Part shown: positions 53,467 to 60,880 of the stretch, one piece after another | How the letters are laid out: each line of letters begins with the position of its first letter | Numbering within the stretch: the first letter of the stretch is position 1 | DNA from: CAYYTU01 sp964474655 | GTDB taxonomy: Bacteria > Chloroflexota > Anaerolineae > B4-G1 | Direction of reading: 5' to 3' | Assembly (NCBI GenBank): GCA_964474655.1 | Contig: CAYYTU010000012.1 | Coordinates: 1-64,000 of the forward strand | DNA length: 64,000 bases | The notes under the pieces: generated by a model | Databases searched by the model: none | Seen by the model: the letters and a program-made list of their open reading frames with translations, nothing else | What the model was told of the DNA's origin: nothing | Program-made: the position numbers and the translations under genes

Positions 53467-54150
53467 TTATGCGTACTTCTCCTCATAAAGATCCGGGTCG
53501 TAGGGCGCCTGCCTGCTGGGACACCCTTCGCGAGGACAAAGCTGACAGCTCGCGAAGTTCTGCTCAGTGGGAAACCGTATGCCAGAGACGGATTTGGACG
53601 GCACCATCAGCAAACTATCGGTGAGCCGCACCCCAATGGCCTCATCGATATCTCCCAGCAGATCGAAAAGCGGTCGTTGCTCACTTATGGGCCAATCCTC
53701 CAGCGATCCGGGGTTCATCTTGGCCGTACGTCCCAGCCGATAGCGCTCCTCCATATGGGCCTTCAACGCCTTCCGAGCAGTGTTCAAGGCCGCCTCGCTG
53801 ATCGCATCGGCGTAGAATTGGTCCAGCATATCATCCTTCGTCTTGGCCCAGTCGTAAAGCTCGCGCCCACACGTAGCGACGAAGGGAAAGACGCGGTGAA
53901 TGCCCTCCAGGTTAACCCGCATCACGCGACTTTTGAAACTTACATTGTCGATGACAACCTCGTTTTCCTCCCGGGATTCGATGTAAGCGACCTTATAGAG
54001 CGCTTTAGGCCTGGCGATCGATTCAGCTTCGGCGACTAACTGCTCGAAGCTATCGACCTGCGAATCTCTCACCCGCAACTTCTTCATCAATCTCTCTAGA
54101 TCAGGGCGAAACGAAATATCATCCAGCACAATGGCATCCATCTTGCTCAT
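53467..54150 (-). CDS. Stand-alone B12-dependent methionine synthase activation-domain protein
   Basis: This 227-residue protein resembles the C-terminal reactivation domain of MetH without the catalytic modules. Visible features are VFPFVATCGRELYDW, then MNPGSLEDWPISEQRPLFDLLG (the SAM-binding region of the fold) and GVRLTDSLLMVPSKSVSGIRFPTEQ. It ends in a cysteine cluster, CQLCPREGCPSR, not present in classic MetH. Free versions are thought to serve corrinoid methyltransferases in anaerobes. ATG at 54150 is close to AGGAG (2-3 nt); the ATG at 54141 is an alternative with better spacing. No corrinoid protein gene is adjacent. Confidence 0.8.
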   Translation of the reverse strand: MSKMDAIVLDDISFRPDLERLMKKLRVRDSQVDSFEQLVAEAESIARPKALYKVAYIESREENEVVIDNVSFKSRVMRVNLEGIHRVFPFVATCGRELYDWAKTKDDMLDQFYADAISEAALNTARKALKAHMEERYRLGRTAKMNPGSLEDWPISEQRPLFDLLGDIDEAIGVRLTDSLLMVPSKSVSGIRFPTEQNFASCQLCPREGCPSRQAPYDPDLYEEKYA

Positions 54151-54153
54151 CAC

Positions 54154-54271
54154 TCCTTGACGTTCTAATCGTTACTGTGGCTTGAAGTTTAGAAAACACT
54201 TGAAACAACTATTGTACCTAGAAATCGATTTTTTGTCAGCCAGAGGAACCTCCCCGTCCTGATGTATCGCA
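54154..54271. other. Spacer before the shared promoter
   Basis: No gene is visible. This stretch leads into the ATCTATA direct-repeat promoter at 54272-54330. The region from 54331 to 54531 would be the transcribed leader of the HPF-like gene and contains the short inverted repeat AACAC-AAA-GTGTT near 54332-54344. Confidence 0.4.
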
Positions 54272-54330
54272 ATCTATAACCAACGCGTATATCGATATCT
54301 ATAGACAAGACCGGTCATCCTTGCTATCCT
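54272..54330 (+). promoter_or_regulatory. Putative activator-dependent promoter of the HPF-like gene
   Basis: ATCTATA (54272-54278) and ATCTATAGAC (54297-54306) are separated by exactly 18 bp. The second runs into the -35 box TAGACA (54302-54307), a 17-bp spacer follows, then TATCCT (54325-54330). The same layout is found at 55660-55718. An activator bound to the direct repeat and touching the -35 region is the simplest reading. The transcript would have a leader of about 195 nt. Confidence 0.65.
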
Positions 54331-54531
54331 GAACACAAAGTGTTTTGATGTTTGCGGCTGCGAGGAGAATAAGGCCCAAGGAAGTTAAGATGCCGGCGTT
54401 CAATTTCAACTAGCGAGCGTACTGCGCCACCGCGACATCCTATGACTCTATCTGGAGTCGGAGGCCGTGTGACGATTGTGCCCAAATGAGGCATAGTCAA
54501 CAAATAGTCAATAAAAAGAGAGGAGGGAACG

Positions 54532-54873
54532 ATGGTAGATACGACAGACTTTGATCTTGAGTTCTATAGTGAGGGGATCGAACGACCATCGCTGGAGGAT
54601 GATCTTTGGGCCGAAGCGGACAGCCGCCTGCGCGAGCTGGCGACCGGTCACGACGATATGATCGGCGGGTCGGTGGCGGTGGAGAAGCCGGCCGAGCGCG
54701 AGTCCGCCTTCGTCTATCAGGCTCGCGTGGTCGCCCACATCAAGCCAGATAACATCGTGGCGGTCGAGAAGGAGGACGGCCCGATGGCGGCCCTCCAATC
54801 CGCGCTCGACGCCGTGGAGCGACAGGTCCGCGAGCACCGCCAGAAGCGAAGCGAGCCTTGGAAGCAACCGTAA
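54532..54873 (+). CDS. HPF/RaiA-like ribosome hibernation protein
   Basis: This 113-residue protein has the beta-alpha-beta-beta-beta-alpha pattern of short HPF/RaiA proteins, which dock in the decoding centre of idle ribosomes. Strand 1 is FDLEFYSEGI; helix 1 is LEDDLWAEADSRLRELATGHDD; strands 2-4 include GGSVAVEKP and ARVVAHIKPDNIVAVEKEDG; helix 2 is PMAALQSALDAVERQVREHRQKR. The final helix matches the family best. It is more acidic than classic HPF in helix 1, so ribosome binding is an inference. GAGGAGGG precedes the ATG. It is the first gene of a block of unusual regulators. Confidence 0.7.
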   Translation: MVDTTDFDLEFYSEGIERPSLEDDLWAEADSRLRELATGHDDMIGGSVAVEKPAERESAFVYQARVVAHIKPDNIVAVEKEDGPMAALQSALDAVERQVREHRQKRSEPWKQP

Positions 54874-54957
54874 CCCGCTGATTCGGCATCGCGCGGACCA
54901 GGTGAGCAGCGGCTTCAGGCCGTTGCTCGCCGTTCTTTTCCCCTCGCGCACCAAGGC

Positions 54958-54985
54958 TTGCAGGCGCAGGGAAAGCCCGTATAAT
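54958..54985 (+). promoter_or_regulatory. Promoter of the LuxR-type gene; predicted leaderless transcript
   Basis: TTGCAG (54958-54963), a 16-bp spacer and TATAAT (54980-54985). The ATG at 54994 is 8 nt downstream with no Shine-Dalgarno site. Confidence 0.65.
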
Positions 54986-54993
54986 AGCTCAAT

Positions 54994-55635
54994 ATGATCC
55001 GCGTGTTACTGGTCAGCGAGATGAGCCTGGTGTGCAACGTCATCGCCTCAGTGCTGGAGGACGAGCCAGACATCACCGTCGTCGGGCGGGCCACCTCGGC
55101 CGAGGAAGCACTCGCCCAGATCGACGAGGCCGACGTGGCCCTGGTAAGCACCCGGCTGCCCGACGACAGCGCGTTGTCGCTCACCGAGTCGGTGGTCGAA
55201 CGCGACCCGGCGACGAAGGTGATCGTGCTGGGGCTGCGCGAATCGGAGCAGACGATCCTCCAATACGTGGAGGCCGGCGCCGACGGCTACGTCCTACGCG
55301 ATAACTCAGTCGATAAGCTGCTGGATAACATCCGCGCCGCGGACGACGAGGAAGCGCTGGTCTCCCCCGACGTCGCCTACGCCCTGATGTCGCGCGTCAC
55401 CGAGCTGGCCCAGCTCTTCTCCGATGTCGAGGCCGGCATCGACCAGCCGGTCGACCTGACCCCCCGCGAGCGTGAGGTGCTGGATCTGATCGCCGAGGGC
55501 CTGACCAACCGGGAGATCGCCGACCGGCTCTACATCGAGGTCGGCACGGTCAAAAACCACGTCCACAGCATCCTCCAGAAGCTGGACGTCAACAGCCGGG
55601 AGGATGCAGCCGCCTACCTGGCAATCATCAAGTAA
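54994..55635 (+). CDS. NarL/LuxR-type regulator with degenerate receiver domain
   Basis: This 213-residue transcription factor has a receiver fold (1-120) and a LuxR helix-turn-helix (about 150-205: LTPREREVLDLIAEGLTNREIADRLYIEVGTVKNHVHSILQKL). The receiver has lost its chemistry. The acidic pair is S8-E9, the phospho-acceptor position is S52 (VALVSTRLP, where NarL has LLDLNMP), the Thr/Ser switch is G80 and the Lys is R102. It therefore should not be activated by phosphorylation. Such atypical receivers usually respond to ligand, dimerisation or protein contact. It may control the two ATCTATA promoters beside it. No kinase is adjacent. Confidence 0.88.
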   Translation: MIRVLLVSEMSLVCNVIASVLEDEPDITVVGRATSAEEALAQIDEADVALVSTRLPDDSALSLTESVVERDPATKVIVLGLRESEQTILQYVEAGADGYVLRDNSVDKLLDNIRAADDEEALVSPDVAYALMSRVTELAQLFSDVEAGIDQPVDLTPREREVLDLIAEGLTNREIADRLYIEVGTVKNHVHSILQKLDVNSREDAAAYLAIIK

Positions 55636-55659
55636 CGCCCCACCGCCGAATGTAACCTC

Positions 55660-55718
55660 ATCTATACCCTGTCTTTATATCCCTATCTATAGACGTCACC
55701 GTCATCTTGTGTTAGGCT
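55660..55718 (+). promoter_or_regulatory. Second putative activator-dependent promoter with the ATCTATA direct repeat
   Basis: ATCTATA (55660-55666) and ATCTATAGAC (55685-55694) are again exactly 18 bp apart. TAGACG (55690-55695), a 17-bp spacer and TAGGCT (55713-55718) follow. Apart from the repeats, the segment shares TATATC in the spacer and ACCG.TCATC.TTG after the second repeat with 54272-54330. An inverted CTATAGAT lies just downstream (55717-55724). Confidence 0.65.
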
Positions 55719-55806
55719 ATAGATGTGTTAATGAAATCTGTGGCCGCCGCATTGAGGCAGTAACCCGCGGCAACCACACCATGGTGATCTATGGAGAGGT
55801 TAGCAC

Positions 55807-56211
55807 ATGATGCCAACCGGTCGAGTCGTTTTGGCGAACGATTCCCGCTTGCTGCGGGAGATGCTGAAACGCGTGATCAACAAGGTCCCCACCCTGCAGG
55901 TGGTGGAGGAGATCGGCGACCTGGCGGGTCTACTGCCCGCGATCCAGCGCACGAACCCGGCGTGGGTCGTGGTCTCCCTTTCCGCCAACGGCAGTATGCC
56001 AGAGGTGACGAACACTGTGCTTCAGGAGCAATCGATGCACATCCTGGGCCTCAGGGCCGATTGGAGTCGAGCAAAGGTAAAGTCGCTGCCCTTCTGCGAG
56101 GAAAATCTGGGTAGTCTGTCGCTCAGGGAGCTGATCGACATCCTGACCAGCGATCACGTGGAAGATCTGATTCGAGCGCAAGCAAGCACGCAAGAGCCGA
56201 AAGGAAGGTGA
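55807..56211 (+). CDS. Stand-alone degenerate receiver-like protein
   Basis: About 134 residues with the pattern of a receiver domain and no output domain: strand 1 GRVVLANDSRLLREMLKRVI, strand 3 PAWVVVSLSANGSMP, strand 4 MHILGLRADWS. The acidic pair is N11-D12 and the phospho-acceptor position is S57, so phosphorylation is unlikely. The C-terminal part (GSLSLRELIDILTSDHVEDLIRAQ) is helical. It may be a protein-protein adaptor for the LuxR-type regulator. GAGAGG precedes paired ATGs at 55807 and 55810. It is followed after 7 bp by the next gene. Confidence 0.65.
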   Translation: MMPTGRVVLANDSRLLREMLKRVINKVPTLQVVEEIGDLAGLLPAIQRTNPAWVVVSLSANGSMPEVTNTVLQEQSMHILGLRADWSRAKVKSLPFCEENLGSLSLRELIDILTSDHVEDLIRAQASTQEPKGR

Positions 56212-56218
56212 CGTTCAA

Positions 56219-56764
56219 ATGGAGAAAACATATACCTATACGGCACGCAGCGCCGAACATCCGGAACACGTCGTCACGTTCACACTGCACGATACGCATA
56301 TGTCCGTTGGGCTGGGAGCGCCTCTGGAGCATCTGGAAAGGGCGCTCCACATCGGTGGAGAGGAGGAGACGCCCGAGGAGGAGAGCGGCGAGGCCGAAGG
56401 CGCGGAGGAAGCGCAAGAGGAACTCTCCCTCTGGCTCAAGCCGATGGCCGTCTCACTGGTGGAGCGGGGAACCCGTCCGTTCCACATCGACGACGTCGCT
56501 GCCCAGGCGGCCGACGATTGGCTACAGGTCAAGGCCTGGGTCCGAACCGGTGGCTTGCGCCTGATGCCCATCACCCTGATCGACGGGCGGGTGGACAACC
56601 CCGCCGCCGCTCACGCCTTCGTGGAGGAGGTGACCGAGCGCAAGGCAACCACCGGCCTCAATCTGCTGGGCCTGCTGGACTATTGGGCCACCTGGTTCGT
56701 GGCCGGCTTCCTGATGGTCGTCCTGTTCCAGCTCTGGCGCCGCCGCGGAAAGAGCGAAGCGTAA
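56219..56764 (+). CDS. Tail-anchored membrane protein of unknown function
   Basis: This 181-residue protein has one hydrophobic helix near the C-terminus (YWATWFVAGFLMVVLFQLW) followed by the basic RRRGKSEA. The bulk should be cytoplasmic if the basic tail is also cytoplasmic-facing; the orientation is not certain. The N-terminal part is beta-rich (TYTYTARSAEHPEHVVTFTLHDTHMSVGL) and followed by a very acidic stretch (GGEEETPEEESGEAEGAEEAQEE). GGAAGG lies upstream, 7 bp after the degenerate receiver gene, implying one operon. I recognise no family. Confidence 0.65.
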   Translation: MEKTYTYTARSAEHPEHVVTFTLHDTHMSVGLGAPLEHLERALHIGGEEETPEEESGEAEGAEEAQEELSLWLKPMAVSLVERGTRPFHIDDVAAQAADDWLQVKAWVRTGGLRLMPITLIDGRVDNPAAAHAFVEEVTERKATTGLNLLGLLDYWATWFVAGFLMVVLFQLWRRRGKSEA

Positions 56765-56766
56765 GG

Positions 56767-56915
56767 TCATTCCTGCGAGCACTGCTCGGGCCAATCTCCC
56801 GACCGTGCCCGAGCGTGGCGCGGTCACGCCTTCGGCGGACCGGCCATAGCCCGGCCACAGCCAGACCCCTAGGGACGCTGGAACGGAACGTGCTCACCAG
56901 GCTGAAATATCACAA
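56767..56915 (+). repeat. Dispersed repeat family R, copy 4
   Basis: ACTGCTCGGGCCAATCTCCCGACCGTGCCC matches copies 2 and 3 at the start, and GGAACGTGCTCACCAGGCTGAAAT matches copy 3 at the end. It sits between the tail-anchored protein and the baeRF-like gene, inside what otherwise looks like one gene block. Confidence 0.75.
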
Positions 56916-56948
56916 GCTAAGCTACATCAGCCAAGGAGGCGAATACTT

Positions 56949-58106
56949 TTGCTACTATCGAGAACCGAGCTGGAACGCTTGACCGACCAGTACAATCAAT
57001 GGCACATCTCAATCTATATGCCCACCCATCGGGCCGGCGACGAGATTCAGCAAGATCCGATCTGCCTGAAGAACCTGCTCGACGATGCGGAGGAGCAGAT
57101 GGTCGAAGGCGGTATGGGCACGGATGACGCCCGGTCGCTGTTGGCGCCGGCGCGAGACTTGGTCGAGGACCCGGTCTTCTGGCAGCATCAGAGCGACGGG
57201 CTGGCGATGTTCCTCTCGTCCGACTTCTTCCGCCACTACCGCCTGCCGGTCGACGTCGAGCCGCTGACCGTCGTCAGCGAGCGTTTTCACATCAAGCCCC
57301 TGCTCCGCCTGCTCAGCGACAACGGTCAATTCTACCTGCTGGCGTTGAGTCAGCAAGGCCTGGAGCTGTACCGGGGCACGCAGTACAGCATCGGCGAGGT
57401 GCCGATGGAGGAGGTGCCGGAGAGCCTAAGCCAAGTGCTCCGCTGGGAGGATCCGGAGAAGCGCCTGCAGCTCCACACCGGCTCGGAGGCCGTGACAAAC
57501 GGTGGCGAGGCCATCTTCCACGGGCACGGCACCGCCAGCGAGGACGATCCCAAGGATCATATCCGCCGTTACTTCCAGCGCGTGGACGCGGAGGTCAGCG
57601 ATCTGCTGGCTGGGGAGCACGCGCCGCTGGTCCTGGCGGGCGTCGATTATCTCCTGCCCCTCTACCAGGAGGCCAACACCTACCCCCATCTGGTAGAAGA
57701 GAGCGTCGAAAGGCACCCGGAGCAGATCAGCACGAAGGAGCTGCATCGACGGGCCTGGGAGATCGTGCGGCCCATCTTCGCAACCGGGCGCAAGGAGGCT
57801 GTCGACGGCTATCGCCAGCTCGCCAGTTCGGACAGCGACCTGGTCGCCAGTGATTTGGAGGAGCTGGCGCCAGCGGCCTACTACGAGCGTGTGCGGACGC
57901 TGTTCGTCGCCGTCGGCAAGCAACGCTGGGGCACCTTCGAGCCGGACACCGGCGAGGTACACTTCCACGAGGAGGCCAAACCCGGCGATCAGGATCTGCT
58001 GGATCTGGCGGCCGCCCACACGCTGTTGAACGGCGGCGTCGTCTATGCCGTCGAGCCGGAACAGATGCCCGATGGCAACTTGGCGGCTGGCATCCTGCGC
58101 TATTGA
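56949..58106 (+). CDS. baeRF-like (bacterial archaeo-eukaryotic release factor family) protein
   Basis: This 385-residue cytoplasmic protein resembles the baeRF families: an N-terminal segment (WHISIYMPTHRAGDEIQQDPICLKNLLDDAEEQM), a central strand-rich part (FYLLALSQQGLELYRG) and a C-terminal RNase E/eRF1-like region (PLVLAGVDYLLPLYQEANTYPHLVEE..). The family was defined by similarity to eRF1/Pelota domains and is suspected to act at the ribosome. No GGQ motif is visible. The start is TTG at 56949 with AAGGAGG 9 nt upstream. Its presence beside an HPF-like gene supports a role on stalled or idle ribosomes, which is inference. Confidence 0.72.
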   Translation: MLLSRTELERLTDQYNQWHISIYMPTHRAGDEIQQDPICLKNLLDDAEEQMVEGGMGTDDARSLLAPARDLVEDPVFWQHQSDGLAMFLSSDFFRHYRLPVDVEPLTVVSERFHIKPLLRLLSDNGQFYLLALSQQGLELYRGTQYSIGEVPMEEVPESLSQVLRWEDPEKRLQLHTGSEAVTNGGEAIFHGHGTASEDDPKDHIRRYFQRVDAEVSDLLAGEHAPLVLAGVDYLLPLYQEANTYPHLVEESVERHPEQISTKELHRRAWEIVRPIFATGRKEAVDGYRQLASSDSDLVASDLEELAPAAYYERVRTLFVAVGKQRWGTFEPDTGEVHFHEEAKPGDQDLLDLAAAHTLLNGGVVYAVEPEQMPDGNLAAGILRY

Positions 58107-58139
58107 CCAAGATATACCTCTCGCACAAGATTCAGCAAA

Positions 58140-58169
58140 ACAGGGCAGCGATTCATCTCGCTGCCCTGT
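58140..58169. terminator. Perfect 12-bp hairpin between convergent genes
   Basis: ACAGGGCAGCGA and TCGCTGCCCTGT enclose a 6-nt loop. On the minus strand it is followed by TTTTGCT, so it best serves the MttB-family gene. It may also stop transcription from the baeRF-like gene. Confidence 0.75.
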
Positions 58170-58207
58170 CGCCTGCCTGCGACAGACAGTCACCGCGTGA
58201 CGCAAGC

Positions 58208-59656
58208 CTACTGAACGCGATCCTCAGCCTGTTGGATCACGTCCTCCAGCACAGCGGCGATCTCCCCGTCCAACGGGTCCGGTTCGTGATGCTTCAGGAT
58301 ATGACGCACGCGATCGGCCGCCCGGTCGCCCAGCGTGAGCGCCCCGTCCTTCTCCCACTCATCCCGTGGCGAACGGTCAAACAGCTCCGGCATCCAGTTC
58401 TGACGGAAGTGCTCCAAGGTGTGGGGCTCGCCCAAAAAGTGCCCGCCGGGGCCGACCTGGTCGATCACGTTCAGCGGCACCGTCTCCTCGGTCAGTTCCA
58501 CGCCGCGCATGATGCGCTTCACCAGCCCGGCTACCTCGTTCATACTGACCAGCTGCTGGTAGGAGGCTGTCATCCCAGACTCAACGTAGCCCACGTCGTG
58601 GATCAGGTTGCCGCCGCCCAGGGCCGCCAGCAGCATCCACAGCGCGCCCTCGGCCGCCGCCTGCTGATCGAAGATCTTCGCATCGGAGCAACCGGCGAAG
58701 CTGAAGATGGGAATCTCGTAGTGATGGTACATCTCACTGAAGGCTGTCATCGCCAGCATAAACTCCGGCGCGGCATAGGAGATCAGCCCCTTCGACATAT
58801 CCATATGCAAGATGCCGCCAGCGCCGATCACAGGCGCGCCCTCGCGGATCAGCTGCGCGATCAGCAGGCCGCTGAGCTGCTCGGCGTTGGCCTGCACCAG
58901 CGCTCCGGCCACCGTCACCGGCGCCGTGCCGCCGATCATCACCGCCGGGGTGTAGACGACGGGCAAGCCCTTGTCGGCGATGAAGAGCAGTTTCTCGCAG
59001 CTCTCCCTGGCGTGCGTCAGGGGCGAGATCGGCTCGCTGTAAAGAGCGCAGAAGGGGCTGCGCCGCAGCGCCTCGACCCCGCCGGCCACCGCCTCGGCCA
59101 TCTCGATGATCGCCTCCAAGTTCGGTCGATCCCAGGCGGTGTAGACGAGCGGCTTGGTGGTGTTGCTGACCATCTCGCGGAAGTGGTACAGGTCGGAGAT
59201 CGACTCGGTCACGTCGGATGCGATCCCCATACACATCAAGAAGTCGATGTGCTCCAGAGCATCGACCAGACGCGCCACGTTGGCCACGTCGTTCAGGACG
59301 GCGTGACGGCGCTCGCCGGTCTCGGCGTCGAGCACAAAGGGCGTGTCGGAGCCGGTGCCGTAGTAGCCCTTGCGGCCCTCGAGCGTCATCGCCGGGGCGC
59401 CGTCCCGGTCACAGAGCACCACGCGGCTGGGGGCCACGTCGATGGCCCAGTCGATCAGGTGCGGCGGGATGCGCACGCGCTCGCCATCTAGCCAGCAGCC
59501 GGCCTCCTCCAGCAGATCGCGCACCTCCTCCACCAGCACCTTCACGCCGGTGCGGCGCAGGAGCTCCAGCGTCGCGCTGTGGATCTCTTTCTTTTGATCG
59601 TCGCTGAGCAATCGGATGCCAGGGGTGACCTGGGTTGTGAAGTTGCTGTTAATCAT
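58208..59656 (-). CDS. MttB family corrinoid-dependent methyltransferase (non-pyrrolysine type)
   Basis: This 482-residue TIM-barrel enzyme belongs to the trimethylamine/glycine betaine methyltransferase family. Typical segments are GSDTPFVLDAETGERRHAVLNDVANVARLVDALEHIDFLMCMG, YTPAVMIGGTAPVTVAGALVQANAEQLSGLL and the C-terminal QVGPGGHFLGEPHTLEHFRQNWMPELFDRSPRDEW. There is no in-frame amber codon, so it is not a pyrrolysine enzyme; relatives demethylate glycine betaine, proline betaine or carnitine. AAAGGAG lies 8 nt before the ATG at 59656. It has its own promoter and a GntR regulator upstream. No corrinoid protein gene is adjacent. The substrate is unknown. Confidence 0.88.
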   Translation of the reverse strand: MINSNFTTQVTPGIRLLSDDQKKEIHSATLELLRRTGVKVLVEEVRDLLEEAGCWLDGERVRIPPHLIDWAIDVAPSRVVLCDRDGAPAMTLEGRKGYYGTGSDTPFVLDAETGERRHAVLNDVANVARLVDALEHIDFLMCMGIASDVTESISDLYHFREMVSNTTKPLVYTAWDRPNLEAIIEMAEAVAGGVEALRRSPFCALYSEPISPLTHARESCEKLLFIADKGLPVVYTPAVMIGGTAPVTVAGALVQANAEQLSGLLIAQLIREGAPVIGAGGILHMDMSKGLISYAAPEFMLAMTAFSEMYHHYEIPIFSFAGCSDAKIFDQQAAAEGALWMLLAALGGGNLIHDVGYVESGMTASYQQLVSMNEVAGLVKRIMRGVELTEETVPLNVIDQVGPGGHFLGEPHTLEHFRQNWMPELFDRSPRDEWEKDGALTLGDRAADRVRHILKHHEPDPLDGEIAAVLEDVIQQAEDRVQ

Positions 59657-59825
59657 ACTATTCGCTCCTTTACATCTGATCTCAGGGTCTCGGTCTGACT
59701 CGACAACGCAAGCCCAGTAACGCGCTGCGGGTGCCGAGATCGAGTCTATGCGCTTGAGCCCGGCGATCATCTGGGACGCTGCATATGCTCGGCAGCCCCA
59801 ATGACGCCGGCCCAATATAACAAAC

Positions 59826-59877
59826 TTACGTAATATCAGATATTTATCAGTGTACCACAAGGAGCAGCAGGCGTCAA
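59826..59877 (-). promoter_or_regulatory. Promoter and palindromic operators of the MttB-family gene
   Basis: On the minus strand TTGACG (59877-59872), a 17-bp spacer and TACACT (59854-59849). A 13-bp palindrome AATATCAGATATT (59832-59844) covers the expected start, and TTACGTAA (59826-59833) overlaps its edge. This placement suits a repressor, with the neighbouring GntR protein as the first candidate. Confidence 0.65.
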
Positions 59878-59928
59878 ATAGGTTGAGGGGAAAACAGAAA
59901 AGAACGAAAGTCGCACGGAAGCAGGAGG

Positions 59929-60624
59929 TTAGCTGCTGTTCCGCTCCATCAAGCGTTCTTTGACGTAGAGCATATGGTCGAGCGCTGCCTGCCGCGCTTT
60001 GTCGGGGTCGTGCTGCTCAATCGCCTGGGCCTGGGCCACGTGGTACTCGGTCGCCTCCTCCTTGACGTTGGGAAGTCTAATGGCATCCTCGATGAAGTCC
60101 AGAAGCAGCTCCCGCGCCAGGTGGTAGAAGGCTTGAAGCAACTCGTTATGAGCTGCCTCGGCGATGGCGAGGTGGAAGTCCCAGTCCGCGCTGACGAAGT
60201 CCGCATCGTCGGCGATGACCTCGTGGGCCTGGTTCAGCGCAGTCCAAATCTGCTCGACGTCCTTGGGCGTGGCCTTACGGGCGGCCAGCTCGGCCAGCGC
60301 TACCTCGATGAACATACGCGCTTCGTAAATCGTATCGGCGTCGATCTCGCCAAAGCGGTTAGTGATAAACGAAGGGTGGATAATGCTTTCAAGCGCATCG
60401 TGCCGCACCCAGGTCCCCTTGCCGGGACGGGATTCGACCAGCCCCACTGTCGATAGCGACTGAACCGCCTCGTGGATGGTCGAGATACCCACGTCAAACT
60501 GATCCGCCAATTCTCTACGCGGAGGCAGTAGCTCGCCGGGCTTGATTTCGCCACTGAAAATCATCTGGCGGATCTTATCCGCTGTGTCATCGACAAGTGT
60601 GCTTCGGTCAGCTGTTCTGGTCAC
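59929..60624 (-). CDS. GntR family transcriptional regulator (FadR/FCD type)
   Basis: This 231-residue regulator has an N-terminal winged helix (DKIRQMIFSGEIKPGELLPPRRELADQFDVGISTIHEAVQSLSTVGLVESRPGKGTWV) and a C-terminal all-helical FCD ligand domain (about 95-225). Metal or acid-ligand candidates are visible in DWDFHLAIAEAAHNELL. The start is GTG at 60624, about 10 nt after AAGGAG. It lies upstream of the MttB-family gene on the same strand and probably represses it until a methylated amine or its product appears. Its own promoter contains a palindrome overlapping the -35 box. Confidence 0.9.
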   Translation of the reverse strand: MTRTADRSTLVDDTADKIRQMIFSGEIKPGELLPPRRELADQFDVGISTIHEAVQSLSTVGLVESRPGKGTWVRHDALESIIHPSFITNRFGEIDADTIYEARMFIEVALAELAARKATPKDVEQIWTALNQAHEVIADDADFVSADWDFHLAIAEAAHNELLQAFYHLARELLLDFIEDAIRLPNVKEEATEYHVAQAQAIEQHDPDKARQAALDHMLYVKERLMERNSS

Positions 60625-60757
60625 GCCCCTGCGTCTCCTTGATTATTTGCATCGCCCATAGCAGTAAGACCGCGTCGCTCAATGTGCTTCCGCCCTCGCC
60701 ATCCAGAGATAGCTCCTGGCCCGTTGGAGAATTCCAGGCAAGCAACGCACAACTCCA

Positions 60758-60795
60758 ATTATAGTCATTTCTAGCCCTAGATCAAACCTGGTTTG
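60758..60795 (-). promoter_or_regulatory. Promoter of the GntR gene with a palindrome at -35
   Basis: On the minus strand TTGATC (60785-60780), a 16-bp spacer and TATAAT (60763-60758). The 13-bp palindrome CAAACCTGGTTTG (60783-60795) overlaps the -35 box, consistent with autorepression or control by another factor. Its sequence differs from the operator at 59832-59844. Confidence 0.6.
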
Positions 60796-60880
60796 TTGCA
60801 TCACGTTCGAGGGGACCAAGCCAGACATTCGAAGCGGCTGACGAGAGTACCTGCACGTTACGCTTGGCCAACTCGCTCTT

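Noticed and set aside
58208..59656. Pyrrolysine-containing trimethylamine methyltransferase
   Set aside because: The reading frame has no internal amber codon and no pyl genes are present, so the non-pyrrolysine branch fits better.
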